The notes under the pieces were generated by a model. It saw only the letters and a program-made list of their open reading frames with translations. It did not search any database and was not told the origin of the DNA. 64,000 nt of DNA from positions 28,948,516 through 29,012,515 of the forward strand of contig OV050030.1 of NCBI GenBank assembly GCA_920105625.2, read 5' to 3'. Below, in pieces: positions 34,775-46,624 of this stretch; within the stretch, counting starts at the first letter, position 1; every line of letters starts with the position of its first letter. This DNA comes from Clusia tigrina. Lineage: Eukaryota > Arthropoda > Insecta > Diptera > Clusiidae. The translations under genes and the position numbers were made by a program.

Positions 34775-35700
34775 CAGGGTGGCCCAAATAAGACCAGCTG
34801 ATGTGAAACACAAATAACTTTTTAATTTTTTAACATAATTTATTTTTTCTTCTTGCAGATTATAACTGAACTCTTGGAAATTTAAAATGAATACGTACAG
34901 TCCACAACAACGCATTAAAATTATCGAATTTTATTATTCTTCTCAACGATCAATTGTTCTGACGCAGCGAAATTATCGCCGTTTTTTGATAAAGCGCATT
35001 TCCATTTAAGTGGTTATGTGAATAAACAAAACTGTAGGTTGTGGGGCTCCGAAAATCCAAGGGCAATACATCAGCATCAGTCACACCCAATCAGATGCAC
35101 GGTTTTGTGCGGTGTTATGGCCACAAAAATCATCGGCGCATATTTCTTTGAGAATGAGGATGAAACGCCAGAAACGATCTCCGGGGCTTCTTACAGAACA
35201 ATGATCGACAACTTTTTGCGGCCAATGGTGGAGCAACATCCTAATTTGTGGTTTCAACAAGATGGAGCCACTGCGCATACTGCTAGGCAAACTATTGACA
35301 TGCTGCGTGAAATTTTTGGTGAACGCATAATTTCAAGAATTTAATTAATTTCTCGTACACCAGATTTAGCTGCGCCCGATTTTTTTTTATGGGGATATTT
35401 AAAAGGCAAAGTGTATGTTAACAAACCACAGACACTTGGACAGCTCAAGCAGAATATTCGAGACGAAATACGGCGCCTGCAACCAGAAACATTACGCCGT
35501 GTAATGCAAAATGCGCTAAAAAGAGCCAATGCCTGTATCGAGCAAAATGGTGGTCATTTGTCTGATGTCATATTTCACACATAGTCACGTTAAATTTCCA
35601 TAAAATGTATTTAACATATTAAAATAAATCATTTAAAAAAACCCGTTATTACAAGAGTTACACGTGTTTAACATCACTAGGTCTCATTTGGGCCACCCTG
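34775..35700 (+). mobile_element. Tc1/mariner element, DD41D-like, deletion derivative (926 bp)
   Basis: Terminal inverted repeats of 21 bp (34775-34795, 35680-35700) match at 20 positions, beginning cagggtggcccaaat. TA precedes the left end, as expected for this superfamily; the right flank is CT, so one copy of the target duplication has changed. The element contains a defective transposase and sits inside repeat X. Confidence 0.8.
34887..35584 (+). pseudogene. DD41D-like Tc1/mariner transposase, deleted
   Basis: It starts MNTYSPQQRIKIIEFYYSS, a helix-turn-helix opening. After about 35 codons it jumps to FFDKAHFHLSGYVNKQNC, which holds the first catalytic Asp block, implying a deletion of roughly 100 codons. 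Then come LWFQQDGATAHTARQT (second Asp), an in-frame TAA at about 35342, and TPDLAAPDFFLWGYLKGKV (third acidic block), ending in HLSDVIFHT at 35584. The family normally has 41 residues between the last two catalytic acids; here a few codons are missing next to the stop. The copy is non-autonomous. Confidence 0.75.
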
Positions 35701-35795
35701 CTTAACTCGCATGTAAATGTGAAAGGGTATCTGAAAGTTGGTTTAACCCGATTTCAGCTTCCTTTACTTTATAGATTCTATGGGCTTTCACAGTT
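35701..35795 (-). repeat. Repeat X, reverse-orientation copy, part 2 (start of the repeat)
   Basis: The reverse complement contains gaagctgaaatcgggttaaa, which matches the beginning of the forward copy at about 16614. Parts 1 and 2 are separated by the Harbinger-like and DD41D-like insertions. Confidence 0.55.
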
Positions 35796-36949
35796 CCAGA
35801 AATACTATATTTGGTTTCCTCCACATTGTTTTTAAAATGTTTTTGGGTCCACCAGGTTATCCCCAGTAAAATTATTCATATTTGATGAAACAGTAAATTT
35901 AAGCAATCCCAATTGTTTCAAATAAGATGATCTTAGTTTGATAATTAATGTCGTCTAATCCTAAAATTTAATGTCCACCGAAGGTGCAATTGTTTCCAGA
36001 ATTGCGTGTATGTGACTCCTATTGTTTAAAAAATGTCACTTAGCATTTGCTTTTATGGACCCTTTTTACCCTAACGGCCGCCGATGACATCTACAGTCTA
36101 AAAAGTACAGTAACTTTCGGCAAGTCTGCTCATGGATTAGTTGTGAGTTTTCCTCCTTTCAAAATATTACAGATTCATCTTTGAGGAAAAGATGCACAGT
36201 ATCATGGACTGTTGTTAACCTAATATTTCAAGACCCAAACAGTTAGTTAGCGGAACTGTTGTTCTTGATTAAGATGGACTTTATACGGGAGTAGGTAATG
36301 ATCATTATCAAAATTTACCAGGAGTTGTAAAAGATGCGTTATTTTCTTGAAGCCGTCATGTATGGCTCATTATCTACACTTTTACACACTTTAGTAATGT
36401 TTGAAGGTGATCAGGATGAACGAAGACGCAAATTAATAGTCTCTAAATTTTTTTAACCATATGTCAGGGTCTAATTCTACTAAATTATGACAGAATCATT
36501 GTAAGACCGTTTGGACTTGTTAATTTTTGTATGCCTGTGGGGTTTCTTTATTTCTGCAGAGGAGAATTGGTCCATTTTAATAGATCGTAGACTTTCATCT
36601 AACTAACATGCTGAAATTCGCTTTAAATATTGGTAGGTATCAAAGAGCAGAGGACTGTGAGGATTACACAGCGAAATCTATAACCAATTTTAAACTCTGA
36701 AATAAGCAACTTATTTTCTTCATCTAAATTCTCGCGCTTAGATCAAAAAGCGATCAACCATCCTGCCTCATTGTCCCTGAAGAGGTTTAGGCAGACATTC
36801 ACAGACTCCCGATTCAGGTATTGGTTGCATTATCAAACTAATACTTGTGGTGATAGGTTCGTTTTAATTGTGTTTAGCCTACTTTTTTTCGCAATATCGT
36901 TTTTTTTTTGGTTGAGATATATTTTCATAGTTTTCATGCTACACTGATT
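35796..36949. other. Non-coding; nothing recognised
   Basis: Mixed-composition sequence with many stops on both strands. It could be decayed 5' sequence of the I-clade LINE that follows, but I see no motif. Confidence 0.4.
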
Positions 36950-36989
36950 TTCTTTGCGAGTGTTTTTATTGTGTTTATATAAAATGCCT

Positions 36990-37900
36990 TGGGGATAACA
37001 GTTCGATATACTAGCGGCTGGTCCCCAAGATAAAAAATAAACCCAAACGTAAAAACAATACAACATCTCCCAGAATTACATACTTTCCCAACCACAAACC
37101 CCAAGTTTGTGAAGGTTTCTGCGATCAACCATCACATAATTCTCCTGTTTTGCTATACATAGAGCTCTACAATTAATTAGAAGAGAGATTCTTCCTATTT
37201 CCGAGCTACGAGATGGCATATTTTACTTCTGGTAAAAAACAGAAAAAATTGCTTAAAAATTTACTGCAGCCAAGGTAGTATTTGGATTGTGCCCGATAAT
37301 TTGGAAACTTCATACACACTTAAATTATAGCAAGGAGACGATTTTTGCATCTTGCCTGAACATTAAGACTAAATCACAAAACGGAATTTCAGTTCACAAG
37401 TTTGTTAAATTAGTGGCAGGTAAGAAAATGCCGATTGGAGTGCACTTGCTGTCTTTTCATTTGTATCATCTGCCTGATAATTTAGAGCACTAAGTTAAAG
37501 TTCGCAAATATTTTCCAAATCCCATGAAATTTATATCAATCCAACTTCTTGACCACACAGCTTGTGAATGTTTCAACCTGTGTCCCCACATTCGCCGTCA
37601 GAAGGCACAAGAAATCAATGTGCAAACTGTTTAGATACAACCCATTTTCAATCAACAAGTGTAAATATTTTTTACAACAAAAGGGAGGTATGAAAAAAAC
37701 AATAAAAAAGTGCACACTTTGGCGGGGCCGACAAATACGTAAAGATCAGTCTATCAACCATTCTTCACCCCTCTCATATTCCAACGTAGCCTATGAAGCT
37801 ATAATAGCAAGCCGAACAAAAACACCACACCAAAAACTAAGAATAATATTGATAATCATAGCAAAAAATTCAACCGATTTGAAGCCATCAAACTAAGAAC
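36990..37900 (+). pseudogene. I-clade LINE ORF1 (gag-like) relic
   Basis: Decayed frames contain FVKVSAINHHII, the block KMPIGVHLLSFHLYHLPDN followed by KVRKYFPNP, and a Cys-rich stretch (CFNLCP…, QCANCLDTTHF) where zinc knuckles are expected. 'LYHLPD…VRKYFPNPM' preceding a CCHC region is typical of I-clade ORF1 proteins. Stops and frame changes occur every 30-60 codons. Confidence 0.5.
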
Positions 37901-38289
37901 AAAATAAATATACCAATTTACAGAAACAAAAATCAGTTTTATCAAATCTCTACAATTGAAACAGTGTATCAGTATCAGTGCCTCGGCCTCTGATATTATC
38001 ATCAGTCAAGAATGATAGAATAAAGTTATTTTATCATTCTTGCTCATCAGAAGTTAGCGATGTTTAAGGCATTCTATGAACTTTCTCTCTGTTTCTTGGT
38101 CTACCTCTCGCCCTCCTACACTGCCAGTCGGCGTCGAGCGACTTATATGTCCAAAGCAAGTTGAATAAAAATTTCATTTATTAGCTCTTCAACTAGAGCA
38201 CTACTACCTTCGAGTACAAAAATTATATTAATTCTTATTTTCGAATATTATACTTAAAGAAAACTTAATAAACTAAATAAATAGGGTTA

Positions 38290-39580
38290 CAATATTGATC
38301 ATATTAATCCTTATTAAAAAAGAAATGACCACATTATTATCTCCTTACAGAAAGCACTCTTCTTTTATAGTGTCAAAGAATTACACAAACAATTTCTTTA
38401 ATTTACCACAAATCACACCAAATAACCAATACATCGTGTTTAAATTAATAAATATATTCCACATTAGTATAATTCTTATTAGTATATTATATATTTCTCT
38501 GCTATATACCCTCTGCTATAATGCCACAATTGCCATTGAAGTTAACATAGATTTCATAATTACTTTAAATAGTATGTATATACCCATTCATCCCACAAAC
38601 CCTTTCTGATAAGGAAATCAAACGAATTTTGAACAAGTTTACTACTCCACGTTAAGTGACTTTAACGTCTGGAGCTCTCTTTGGGGTTCTAAGAATATTA
38701 ACCGAAGATGTAAAATCATGGAAGATATAATTGTATATCAAAATTGAGCATCTTGAGTGACACACCTAAATTTTTCGACACGTCCAACATTTACCCAGTT
38801 CGGCTTAACAATTATCTGCTCATCATTTTTAGTACAGATATTATACATCGAAAGCCTCACAAATCTTCACACCAGTGATCACTTCCCTATTAAAACAAAT
38901 ATCGCAGTACAACTATCCACCAAAATAAGCCTTCGCCCAAAATAAATAACTGATGAAACAAATTGTTGTAAATACAAGAATTTCGTAGAAAATAAAGTAT
39001 CAGAACCCATAACCGAAGAAATAGCCACAATCCATAAAATACATTAAAAATGGATAGCAGCCCATTACAAACATCGCACAAAGAAAAAAAAAAAAAAACC
39101 ACTAGATGTACAGAAAAAAAATTTGTGCCATGGTGGAGCAATGACGTTACCCGTTACAGAAATATTAAGCAAAAGCTTGGGAAAATTACAATAGGTACCG
39201 AGTTTTGAATATTTAGATAAAATGTAGAAAAAATAACGCCAATTTCAGAAAAAAATTAAAAGCAGCAAAAATTGTATGCTTCGAAACATTTGCAGAATCA
39301 ATTAACCCATTATTAGAGACAGCCAATCATTCTTATATTTATGGAAGCAAATGCCACCGATGCTTGGAAAAAAAGCAACCACACATAAGAAACTTCTCCA
39401 GGCTTTTGTCCATTTTAGACTTGGACCTACAAACCTAATACATCAACACCTGCTCAAGGGAACGCGAATTAACAGCTACAGCTTTGCGATTAGTCAAGAA
39501 AGAGATCATGCCTACTTAATACCACCCCCATTGACTTCTTAAAATACTCTGATCCTACATCGATTCATGCCTAAAAGAAC
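38290..39580 (+). pseudogene. I-clade LINE endonuclease relic
   Basis: Recognisable blocks are NSMYIPIHP, DFNVWSSLWGSKNINRR (the GDFN…WGS site of I-type endonucleases), SDHFPIKTNI (the SDH catalytic pair) and KFVPWWSNDVTRYRNIKQK, which marks the linker to the reverse transcriptase. The same blocks are better preserved in copy D at 49594. Many stops; no function possible. Confidence 0.6.
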
Positions 39581-39582
39581 AA

Positions 39583-41235
39583 TTTATTATTATTATTATA
39601 ATTTGTGATCACTTTGTGAAGGATAGGGCTAAATCCGGACCATAATTTTACTATTAAATGTAGGGTGGCGTATTGAACTCTCTATTGACGGCATTCCTGC
39701 TTCAGCTGGAATATTTTTCGTAGATGTTGTAGGGAATGCGCGTAGGCTTCTTCTTATACCAGTATGGTATGGTGCGGCTACACGCCGAATATGGCTACCT
39801 ACACATTGTCCGTATATAGACAGTCCGAAGTCAATTTTTGACAAGATAAGTAAGACCTTGTAATACTGAGTAAGGTTTAATAATGGGTTCGAAAGAATTT
39901 AGAAAAAAGGAATTTGATAATATTCAGTTTTAAGTCAAGGTTTCTCCTAATGTAACAACAGTGTTCCTTAAAAGTATATTTACTGTCTCTGATTATGCCT
40001 AAGATTTTCAAAGTTTTGCGTTGCGTTGTGAATGATTGCATTTCGAAAACTTATATCAAACCCGGGACATGATTTCTTCCTGCAAATATGTAAGGTGCTG
40101 CATTTGTTAAACGCTACATTCGCTCCAGAAATATTTGACCATTTAGATAGGTCTTCAAGAATAGCGGTGAAAGTACTGCGTATCAGGTTGTTGTCTTGGC
40201 AACTTGAGAAGATGAAAAGGTCGTCGGCATATATGCAGTGTTCTACATATTTTTGCTTCGAAATAATTTTGCTGATTTCGTCGAATGCTGCAATGAACAT
40301 AACAGCAGACAGCGGTGATCCTTGGGGGATTCGGTTGGCGAGAGGCTCAACTCCCGACAGAGCTGAACCGATCGTAACTCTGATTTTACGATTTAACAAA
40401 AAACTTTTGACAAAATTAAATATCTTTGGTCCGATTTTCCATTTGAGCAATTGTTTAAGTGCCATATGTGGGCCTATTCGGTCGAAAGCCTTTTCAAAGT
40501 CTATACTTAGGACTGTGATATGGTTTCTGCATGAAAGTGGTCTCGCTACGTAATGGTCGAAGTAGAGTAGAGCGTCCATGGTACCCTGTCCCTTTTTGAA
40601 TCCAACTTGATGTGAGTTTAAAATTTACCCCTTTCGTTGAACCACATAAGTCTTGTGGCAACTATTTTTTCCATAAGTTTAACCATACAGGGGAGTAATG
40701 AATTTCGATAGTTGTATTTTTGATTGTTTCAGTTTCTGTATTGGGATAATATTCGCTAGTTTCCAGCTTTGAGGGGAAATGCCATATATTGCAAAATATT
40801 GTTGAAAAGATTAATCTGGATGTCATCTCTTGAGGCAAGTTTTTTTAACATTGGGTACGATATTCTGTCAAGTCCAGGCGTTTACTCCTTTTGTATTATA
40901 CTCCACTATAAATTTATTTTTTTCGGTGCCAAAAGCCTTAGAGAAATTGCAGTTTATAGTTTGACCATTTACGCGCTGGTGTTGATCACATTAATTGAAT
41001 TTCGTTTAATAGTCCCAGTTAGCTTTTTAATGTCAAACCAAATTTTTTTTAGGTTTCGACAAGGGGTTGATTGCGCTAGTTAAAGTTTCCAAGCACCTTC
41101 TTTTTGCTTTTTTTTTGGGTTGTATCTGAACTGTGCTGCCAGTTTTTTGTAGTTTAACAGATTTTTATTTGTTTGAGGAATAGATAGGTGAGCAGTAGTT
41201 CGGATAATTTTTGAGAGTTAGAAATGAGAGTCGTC
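39583..41235 (-). mobile_element. I-clade LINE copy B, 5'-truncated, minus strand
   Basis: On the minus strand it runs from the linker before the reverse transcriptase (about 41230) to a TAA-repeat tail at 39583-39600, the 3' signature of I-type elements. RNase H is not seen, so an internal deletion before the tail is likely. It lies tail to tail with copy A. Confidence 0.75.
39629..41230 (-). pseudogene. I-clade LINE reverse transcriptase, YADD intact
   Basis: In order on the minus strand: NYKKLAAQFRYNPKKKQ-like linker, TPGLDRISYPMLKKLA, MEKIVATRLMWFNERG, a clean 199-codon frame (40579-39980) with ITVLSIDFEKAFDRIG, NRIPQGSPLSAVMF and HCIYADDLFIFSS, then FNKCSTLHICRKKSC and IDFGLSIYG. The catalytic YADD and the upstream Asp (IDFEKAFD) are present. 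Stops and frameshifts upstream disable the protein. This is one of the better preserved polymerase cores in the window. Confidence 0.75.
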
Positions 41236-41590
41236 CTGGTAAATTGCCTTCGGTGGGGGCGACTCGACAAAAAACAATCGGATTCGACGTGGTTATAGTT
41301 ATAGTGTGTTTGATCTCTGTCGATGGCAAACTCTAATTTTCCTTTTTTTGGATATTCTCTTTTTTTCTTGTCTGCAATGACAGTGTTGTATAGAATAATA
41401 AAACTTAAAGGAAAATTGTATAATAAAAAGAAGAAGAACTAAACAATATAATTTAAATAAAAATAGCATTATTAAAATCTTATAATTTGTCATAAATCTT
41501 AATAATTTAATTTTACATCCACTTTTTAAATTATATTGACCAAAGAACTGAAAATCCTGGCAGCTCTTTGCTCTTTTTCATTTGTAAAAT
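41236..41590. other. Non-coding spacer between two I-clade LINEs
   Basis: No coding motif recognised. It contains a G-rich block near 41250 (ttcggtgggggcgactcg) unlike its AT-rich neighbours. Confidence 0.4.
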
Positions 41591-41649
41591 ATTATTATTA
41601 TTAATAATATATATTAACTTACAATTAAAATTAGAGCTAATATATTAAA

Positions 41650-44600
41650 GCTAGAGCTACTATGGCCTGAAGTTTATGTCTAAGTTAATGACATATATTT
41701 ATATTATTTAGTATATTTATATTAGTGTATATATGTTAAAGAGTTTGAGGAACTGGATTAATTTTTTTTATGTTTTCGTTGGATGGGAGAGATAGAAGGG
41801 ATGAAGGGGTGATTTGAGAAAAAATTTGACATCTTTTATATTGGAATTCTGAGCAATCATAGAGGATGTGCTGGATGCTTATAGGAGTATTACTAGGCTC
41901 ATTCGATTCGTCACTTGTATCACTGTTTCAACTGTTTTTTAAACGTAAATGTTTAATTTTTATATTTTTTATGCAAACTAATGATCTGAATATATTTTAA
42001 ATCAACAGTATAATTATATTTAATATAAAAAAATAAAATCCAAAGATTAGTTTTTGTTTTCTATAAATTTAAACAGCTAAAATATAAAAAAATCCCTGGG
42101 ATAATTTTTAATCTCGCTGGTTGTCAAGCAATTTTCAATTTGGAAGCACTTTTCTATCGAGGATGGAAAAATTCGCTCGTTTATTCCGAATATAATTTAC
42201 TCGATATCTTTTCCATACAAATGTTAGTCCTATCGTCGATAAAGTGGCGAATCGAATGCACCTACTTTTACAGAAATAGCATATGTTTGAGGAGTCTTTA
42301 AAAATATGTTCATGTGTACGTCTTGTATGACCCAGACGTAATCGTACAAATTTGATTAGCCCTTTTAGTACAGTTGGCGGTGCGGTTGAATTTTAGAAAA
42401 TCGTTTATTGATGATTTGTAGTGGTTTATATTTTCGTATCAGCAAGGAGGCAATTTCCAAAATCGAGCTCTTTGTATATTATGGTAGAAAGATTTAAGAT
42501 ATTTGTTTATATCGTTCGTATTTTTATTAAGCTTGTTGAAGACAGGGGCATTGGTAGCAAACTTTGTACTTTCTCGGCGAATTCATTACCCAATATTTGG
42601 GCATGACCATGAACCCACCTTAGAATTATTTTTGGGAATTTGTCAATTAGGACATGTCTTATGGAAGACGGTTAGTAGCTCAAATTGTTGAAATTTGCGA
42701 TGGCATCCATAGATGAGAGAGACAGATTACACATTTTCCCGCCTTATTCTTGACTATTTTCACTATTTCGGAGATAGCAATTAGTTCTGCAGAGAATACG
42801 GAACTGTAATATGGTAGTGTGGAAATTTTCAATATTTCATTTAATGTGATTTAAGATGCTGTAAGCTGTGTTGCAGTTGGCATGGGAACCATCTGTATAA
42901 AGTAATGTATAGTCATTTAAATTGCTTTTGTATTCTGAGAAAAGCCTGCGATAGCTATCGGTAGTTGTGGTCACTTTCTTGTATTTACATAAAGAAGTAT
43001 TTGTCATTGCTTTACTGAAAAACCATGGTGGGATCTGGAGGGTATGGGTATGTTGGGGGAGAACGGTAGCTGGAATTCTATGCAGCGATGAATGGATCTA
43101 TTTATAGCGGCGGGAATGCATTTACTTTTGTTTTTCCCATGTAATTTTTTAATGATACTGAAATTAGAAGTGTCGTGAGAATTTAGAAATGACTTGTATA
43201 ATTTAGCTGTCATAAGATCTCTATTTTCTATAGTTAAAATGTTGGATTCAAAAGGCATGTTACTGATTGGAGTGGTGCGAAAAGCTCCGAGGGTGATTCT
43301 TATTGCTGCGATTAAAATTGTATACAACTTATTAATAACTGCCTTGGCAGAGTGTCCGTAAATGAATAGGCCATAGTAAATTTTACATATTATAAGTGAT
43401 TTGACAACTGAAATAAGAGAGAATGTTACAATTGAATTTCTGGCCTGAAATGCATTTAATTATGTCCAGTTTTAGCGTCAAGGGTATATGGAGGTTTTCT
43501 ATGTGGGAGTTCCATTTGTACCTATTATTGAAATAAATGCCTAAGATTTTCAATTGAATAACATTTTAAATTGTTTTATTGTTGGGGTGAATGGTACATA
43601 TACAACTGTGATTGCGGCAAATATGGAGATGTTTGCATTTTGATAATGAGAGCTGAGCTCCAGAATAATTGCACCATTAGTTTATATATTGTATTAATTG
43701 ATCGATATTAATATATTTGGTATTTGGGAGATTAAAAATTATATGGAAGTCGTCTGCATAGGCAATAAAGTCCAATTCTTTGTGCATGGTAGTTCTGTTG
43801 CATAATTTGTTGTAAGCTATGAGAAATAGGATGACCGAGAGGGTGGATCCCTGTGGGACTCCATTGTGTAACCGAAGGGTGTGGGAGTAAGATTTGCCAA
43901 CTCGAGCAATAATTTTCCTATATATAATTGATGATCTTAGGTTCGACTTTCCAATAGCTGATAAATAATAGTGTGAATACCAATTTTGTGAAAAGTCTTT
44001 ATGAAATCCTGTGAAATAATTGAGAGATATTTTTTTGACGATAAAGTTTTTGTAACTACATAGTCTAGATATACTAGAGTGCCTGTAACTGATTTACCTT
44101 TTTTAAATCCCATTTGTTTATTGCTAATATGTTTGTTTGCAGTGACAAACCACCATAAACATGTTGCACTTATTTTTTCAAGGACTTTTGAACAGCAAGA
44201 ATTTGGGGATATAGGTCTGTATGATTGGATATTGATTTGGTTTTAATATGGGTGTGATTAAACTAGTCTTGAAGGATTGTGGGAGGTAGTAAATAAGGAT
44301 CTTATTATACAGTCGGAGTAATCTGTTCTTAACAGGAAAAGGTAACTTTTGGATCATGGGAAAGGAAACGCTATCAGCGCCTGGGCTAACAAGGAAGTTA
44401 ATTTTTTTATCTATGATAAGTCCTTTGGCACTTGGGTTGTAATTAGTGTTGGGTAAAGGAATTGAGTGTTTCAAGTTCTAGAAATTATATGGGAAATTTG
44501 AATCTGATGACTGCTCTGACCAAAATTTGCAAAATTGGTGTGCAATAGATGTTGCATTTGAAATATTAGGCAAACCAGGGGTGCTGTTATCTAAAAAATG

Positions 44601-45000
44601 AATAGAATGTGATGATTTCTAGCCACAAAAATGCCTAATGTTAGTACAGATTTTACTCGCTGGAGTAGAAGGGTTTATATCACCCGTAAGTCTGTGAATG
44701 GATTCACTTTTAGATCATTTCATTTCCTTCTTAAATAGAGCATTTGCTTTTTTATAAATAATAAGGTTGGTTTGACATATTCCTTCTGATATGTAGCCAG
44801 CTCTTTTTTTTGTCTCTGTGAAGTCCCTCTAATTAGGGATTCCATCAAGAGCTTTTCTAGACTTATTGTTTTAGTATGATCTAGGAATGGACTCATTTGC
44901 ACTTTGTAGGATAATTCTTTTTATATTAGCGGCTTCTTGGTTGATATTAGAGGAAATTTGTCTGTATAAGTTGTACTTTATACATTTATCCTCGTACCTA
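41650..45000 (-). pseudogene. I-clade LINE ORF2: RT, RNase H and C-terminal tail, decayed
   Basis: Recognised blocks are LEKLLMESLIRGTSQRQKK, SPGADSVSFPMIQKLPFPV, ILKPNQYPI, AYADDFHIIF (catalytic YADD intact, about 43760), RITLGAFRTTPISNM, the RNase H pieces LYTDGSHANC and VFSAELIAISEIVK, a His block WVHGHAQ-like, and VRLRLGHTRRTHEHIF before the nested MITE. The tail continues past the MITE as SIQHILYDCSEFQYKR. Stops and frame changes are frequent. A complete endonuclease is absent. Confidence 0.7.
41897..42261. mobile_element. 365 bp TIR element (MITE) inside LINE copy C
   Basis: gctcattcgattcgtcac (41897-41914) and gtggcgaatcgaatgcac (42244-42261) are inverted repeats with 16 of 18 matches. 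The LINE C-terminal protein reads up to one side and resumes on the other, so this segment was inserted into the LINE. The interior is non-coding. I could not fix the target-site duplication. Confidence 0.65.
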
Positions 45001-46620
45001 TAAAATGATAAGTATAAATAAAAAATATATAAATAAATAAATAGATATTTGTATTAGTTCGGAAAATGTGCGCAATTGCATAATAATTATTTCTTGAATA
45101 TTCTCTATGAGTCAGGGCAGTTTTTTTTCTTCTATTGTTTAAAATTTTCTTATATATTTATTTTTTTCATTTAATTTCTTTTTTATAATATTTTTCATAT
45201 ATAAACTTTATTGACTTTCATATTTTAGCTCCATTTGTGAATAAACTCAAGCAAGTTGCCACAAAATAATTTTATTTGCGCACGTTATCGCCACCGCTTC
45301 AGGGGCTGCTTTCGGTCATATGTGTGTTGATCCTACATCCCTTTGGTGGACATAATCAAACAATATTTTGCGTCAACATTGGCAATTGTGCACAGCATGA
45401 CTAACTTGGCGGAGTGCGACATTCCTTCTACGGTTGCCCGGCATGAAGTGCAAACATGAGATTGGACTTGGTTCTGTTGGCTTTCTTCATTTTTTTTCAT
45501 TTTCTTATTCTTGTGTTATTGCACCTTTCCGCTTAGTTTGTTTGTTTTAGACTTGGAAAATGTGAAAATCATATTTTTATTAAAATGTCATTTGCAGTTT
45601 TTATTTGGCGTGCAAAGGTGGTGCAGTCGTGTGCATGTTTGTTTGGGTCCTGGCAGAAGTTTGTTTGCTTAAAGCAAAATGCTCAAAATGAATTTTCATG
45701 GTTTCATATTGAATGGATGTGACGTCCTCCCCAATATTATGTTTATGAGAGCCAAACTATCTGAAAAATGGGCAGAAAAAAATTTCAAAATGAAGTTAAA
45801 TTTTAGATCACGTTCTCACAAACTGTTGCTTCACAAGAAGTCTTTCGATTCAAACACATTCCTCTTCGGTTCGAAGAAAATTTCGATATTGAGAAAAATT
45901 GAGGAATTTTTGGTGTTCTTTCAATGCCACCTTCCACTAAGCTTGTTTTATTCATCGTGAGCAAGGTTGTCTGAATCGCTGTGGGGTTTTTGTGAAATTA
46001 GCGCTTTCGTGAAGTGTGGGAGATTCTTAACTGTCGTCTTTGCATTCAAAATCGTAAAAAATTTTGATTGATTTGACAATATTTAGTAATGAAACCAAAT
46101 TCAACTTCAAATTCAATTCATTCGCGTCTTTATCATTAATTTTTTAAAGAGTTTGAAAATTTGTGAATTTAGCCAGCATGAAAATTTGTTGATTAGAAAG
46201 TTTTCAACACAAATTTTGTCCGAATCCCGTAATTTCCTATTATATTTTACTTCAATATTTTCTGATTCAGCTACATCAATATTTTCTTGACTAGCTATAT
46301 TTCTAGAGAGCCGAGGGCATTGCTCTAGTTTAGAACTTTCAGACCTATCCAAATTTTTTAACAACTCCGGCTGGTTGTAATTGTACACAAGTATATCACC
46401 ATCTTTAGGCACACGAGGACATGTCATCAAAATGGCACTATTTCCGACCATAGCCAGCACTTTTGCCTACCTACCTATATCAAGGATGCAATCCATTACT
46501 TATTACAGATAAACTTCATTACAACATAAAGAAGAAAAAATTTCGTTAAGCTCAAATTCGACAATTTCTTGGTGTAAATAAGGAATGAATTGCAAAATAT
46601 CGGTTCACTTTACTCAAAAT
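45001..46620. other. Non-coding; one higher-complexity segment
   Basis: No gene recognised. The segment at about 45280-45480 is less AT-rich and more complex than the flanks. Open frames at 45679-45960 and 46113-46460 have no motif. Confidence 0.4.
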
Positions 46621-46624
46621 CTAA

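Larger units (their letters stand above)
36950..39582 (+). mobile_element. I-clade LINE copy A, heavily decayed
   Basis: ORF1 traces (36990-37900) are followed by ORF2 endonuclease traces (38290-39580) in the order expected for an I element. The sequence ends where the opposite-orientation copy B begins at its own TAA-type tail (39583). No reverse transcriptase is left in this copy. Confidence 0.6.
41591..45000 (-). mobile_element. I-clade LINE copy C, 5'-truncated, with nested MITE
   Basis: Minus-strand order: endonuclease-RT linker (about 45000), reverse transcriptase, RNase H, Cys/His C-terminal tail, and a TAA-repeat end at 41593-41606. The C-terminal tail is split by a 365 bp TIR element at 41897-42261. 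It is longer than copy B because it keeps RNase H. Confidence 0.75.

Noticed and set aside
37549..37896. A host gene of 115 codons
   Set aside because: Reading the neighbouring frames shows I-clade ORF1 blocks on the same strand, so it is part of the LINE relic.
38008..38044. Short hairpin (caagaatgata … tatcattcttg)
   Set aside because: An 11 bp stem with an AT loop is expected by chance in this composition and lies within LINE relics.
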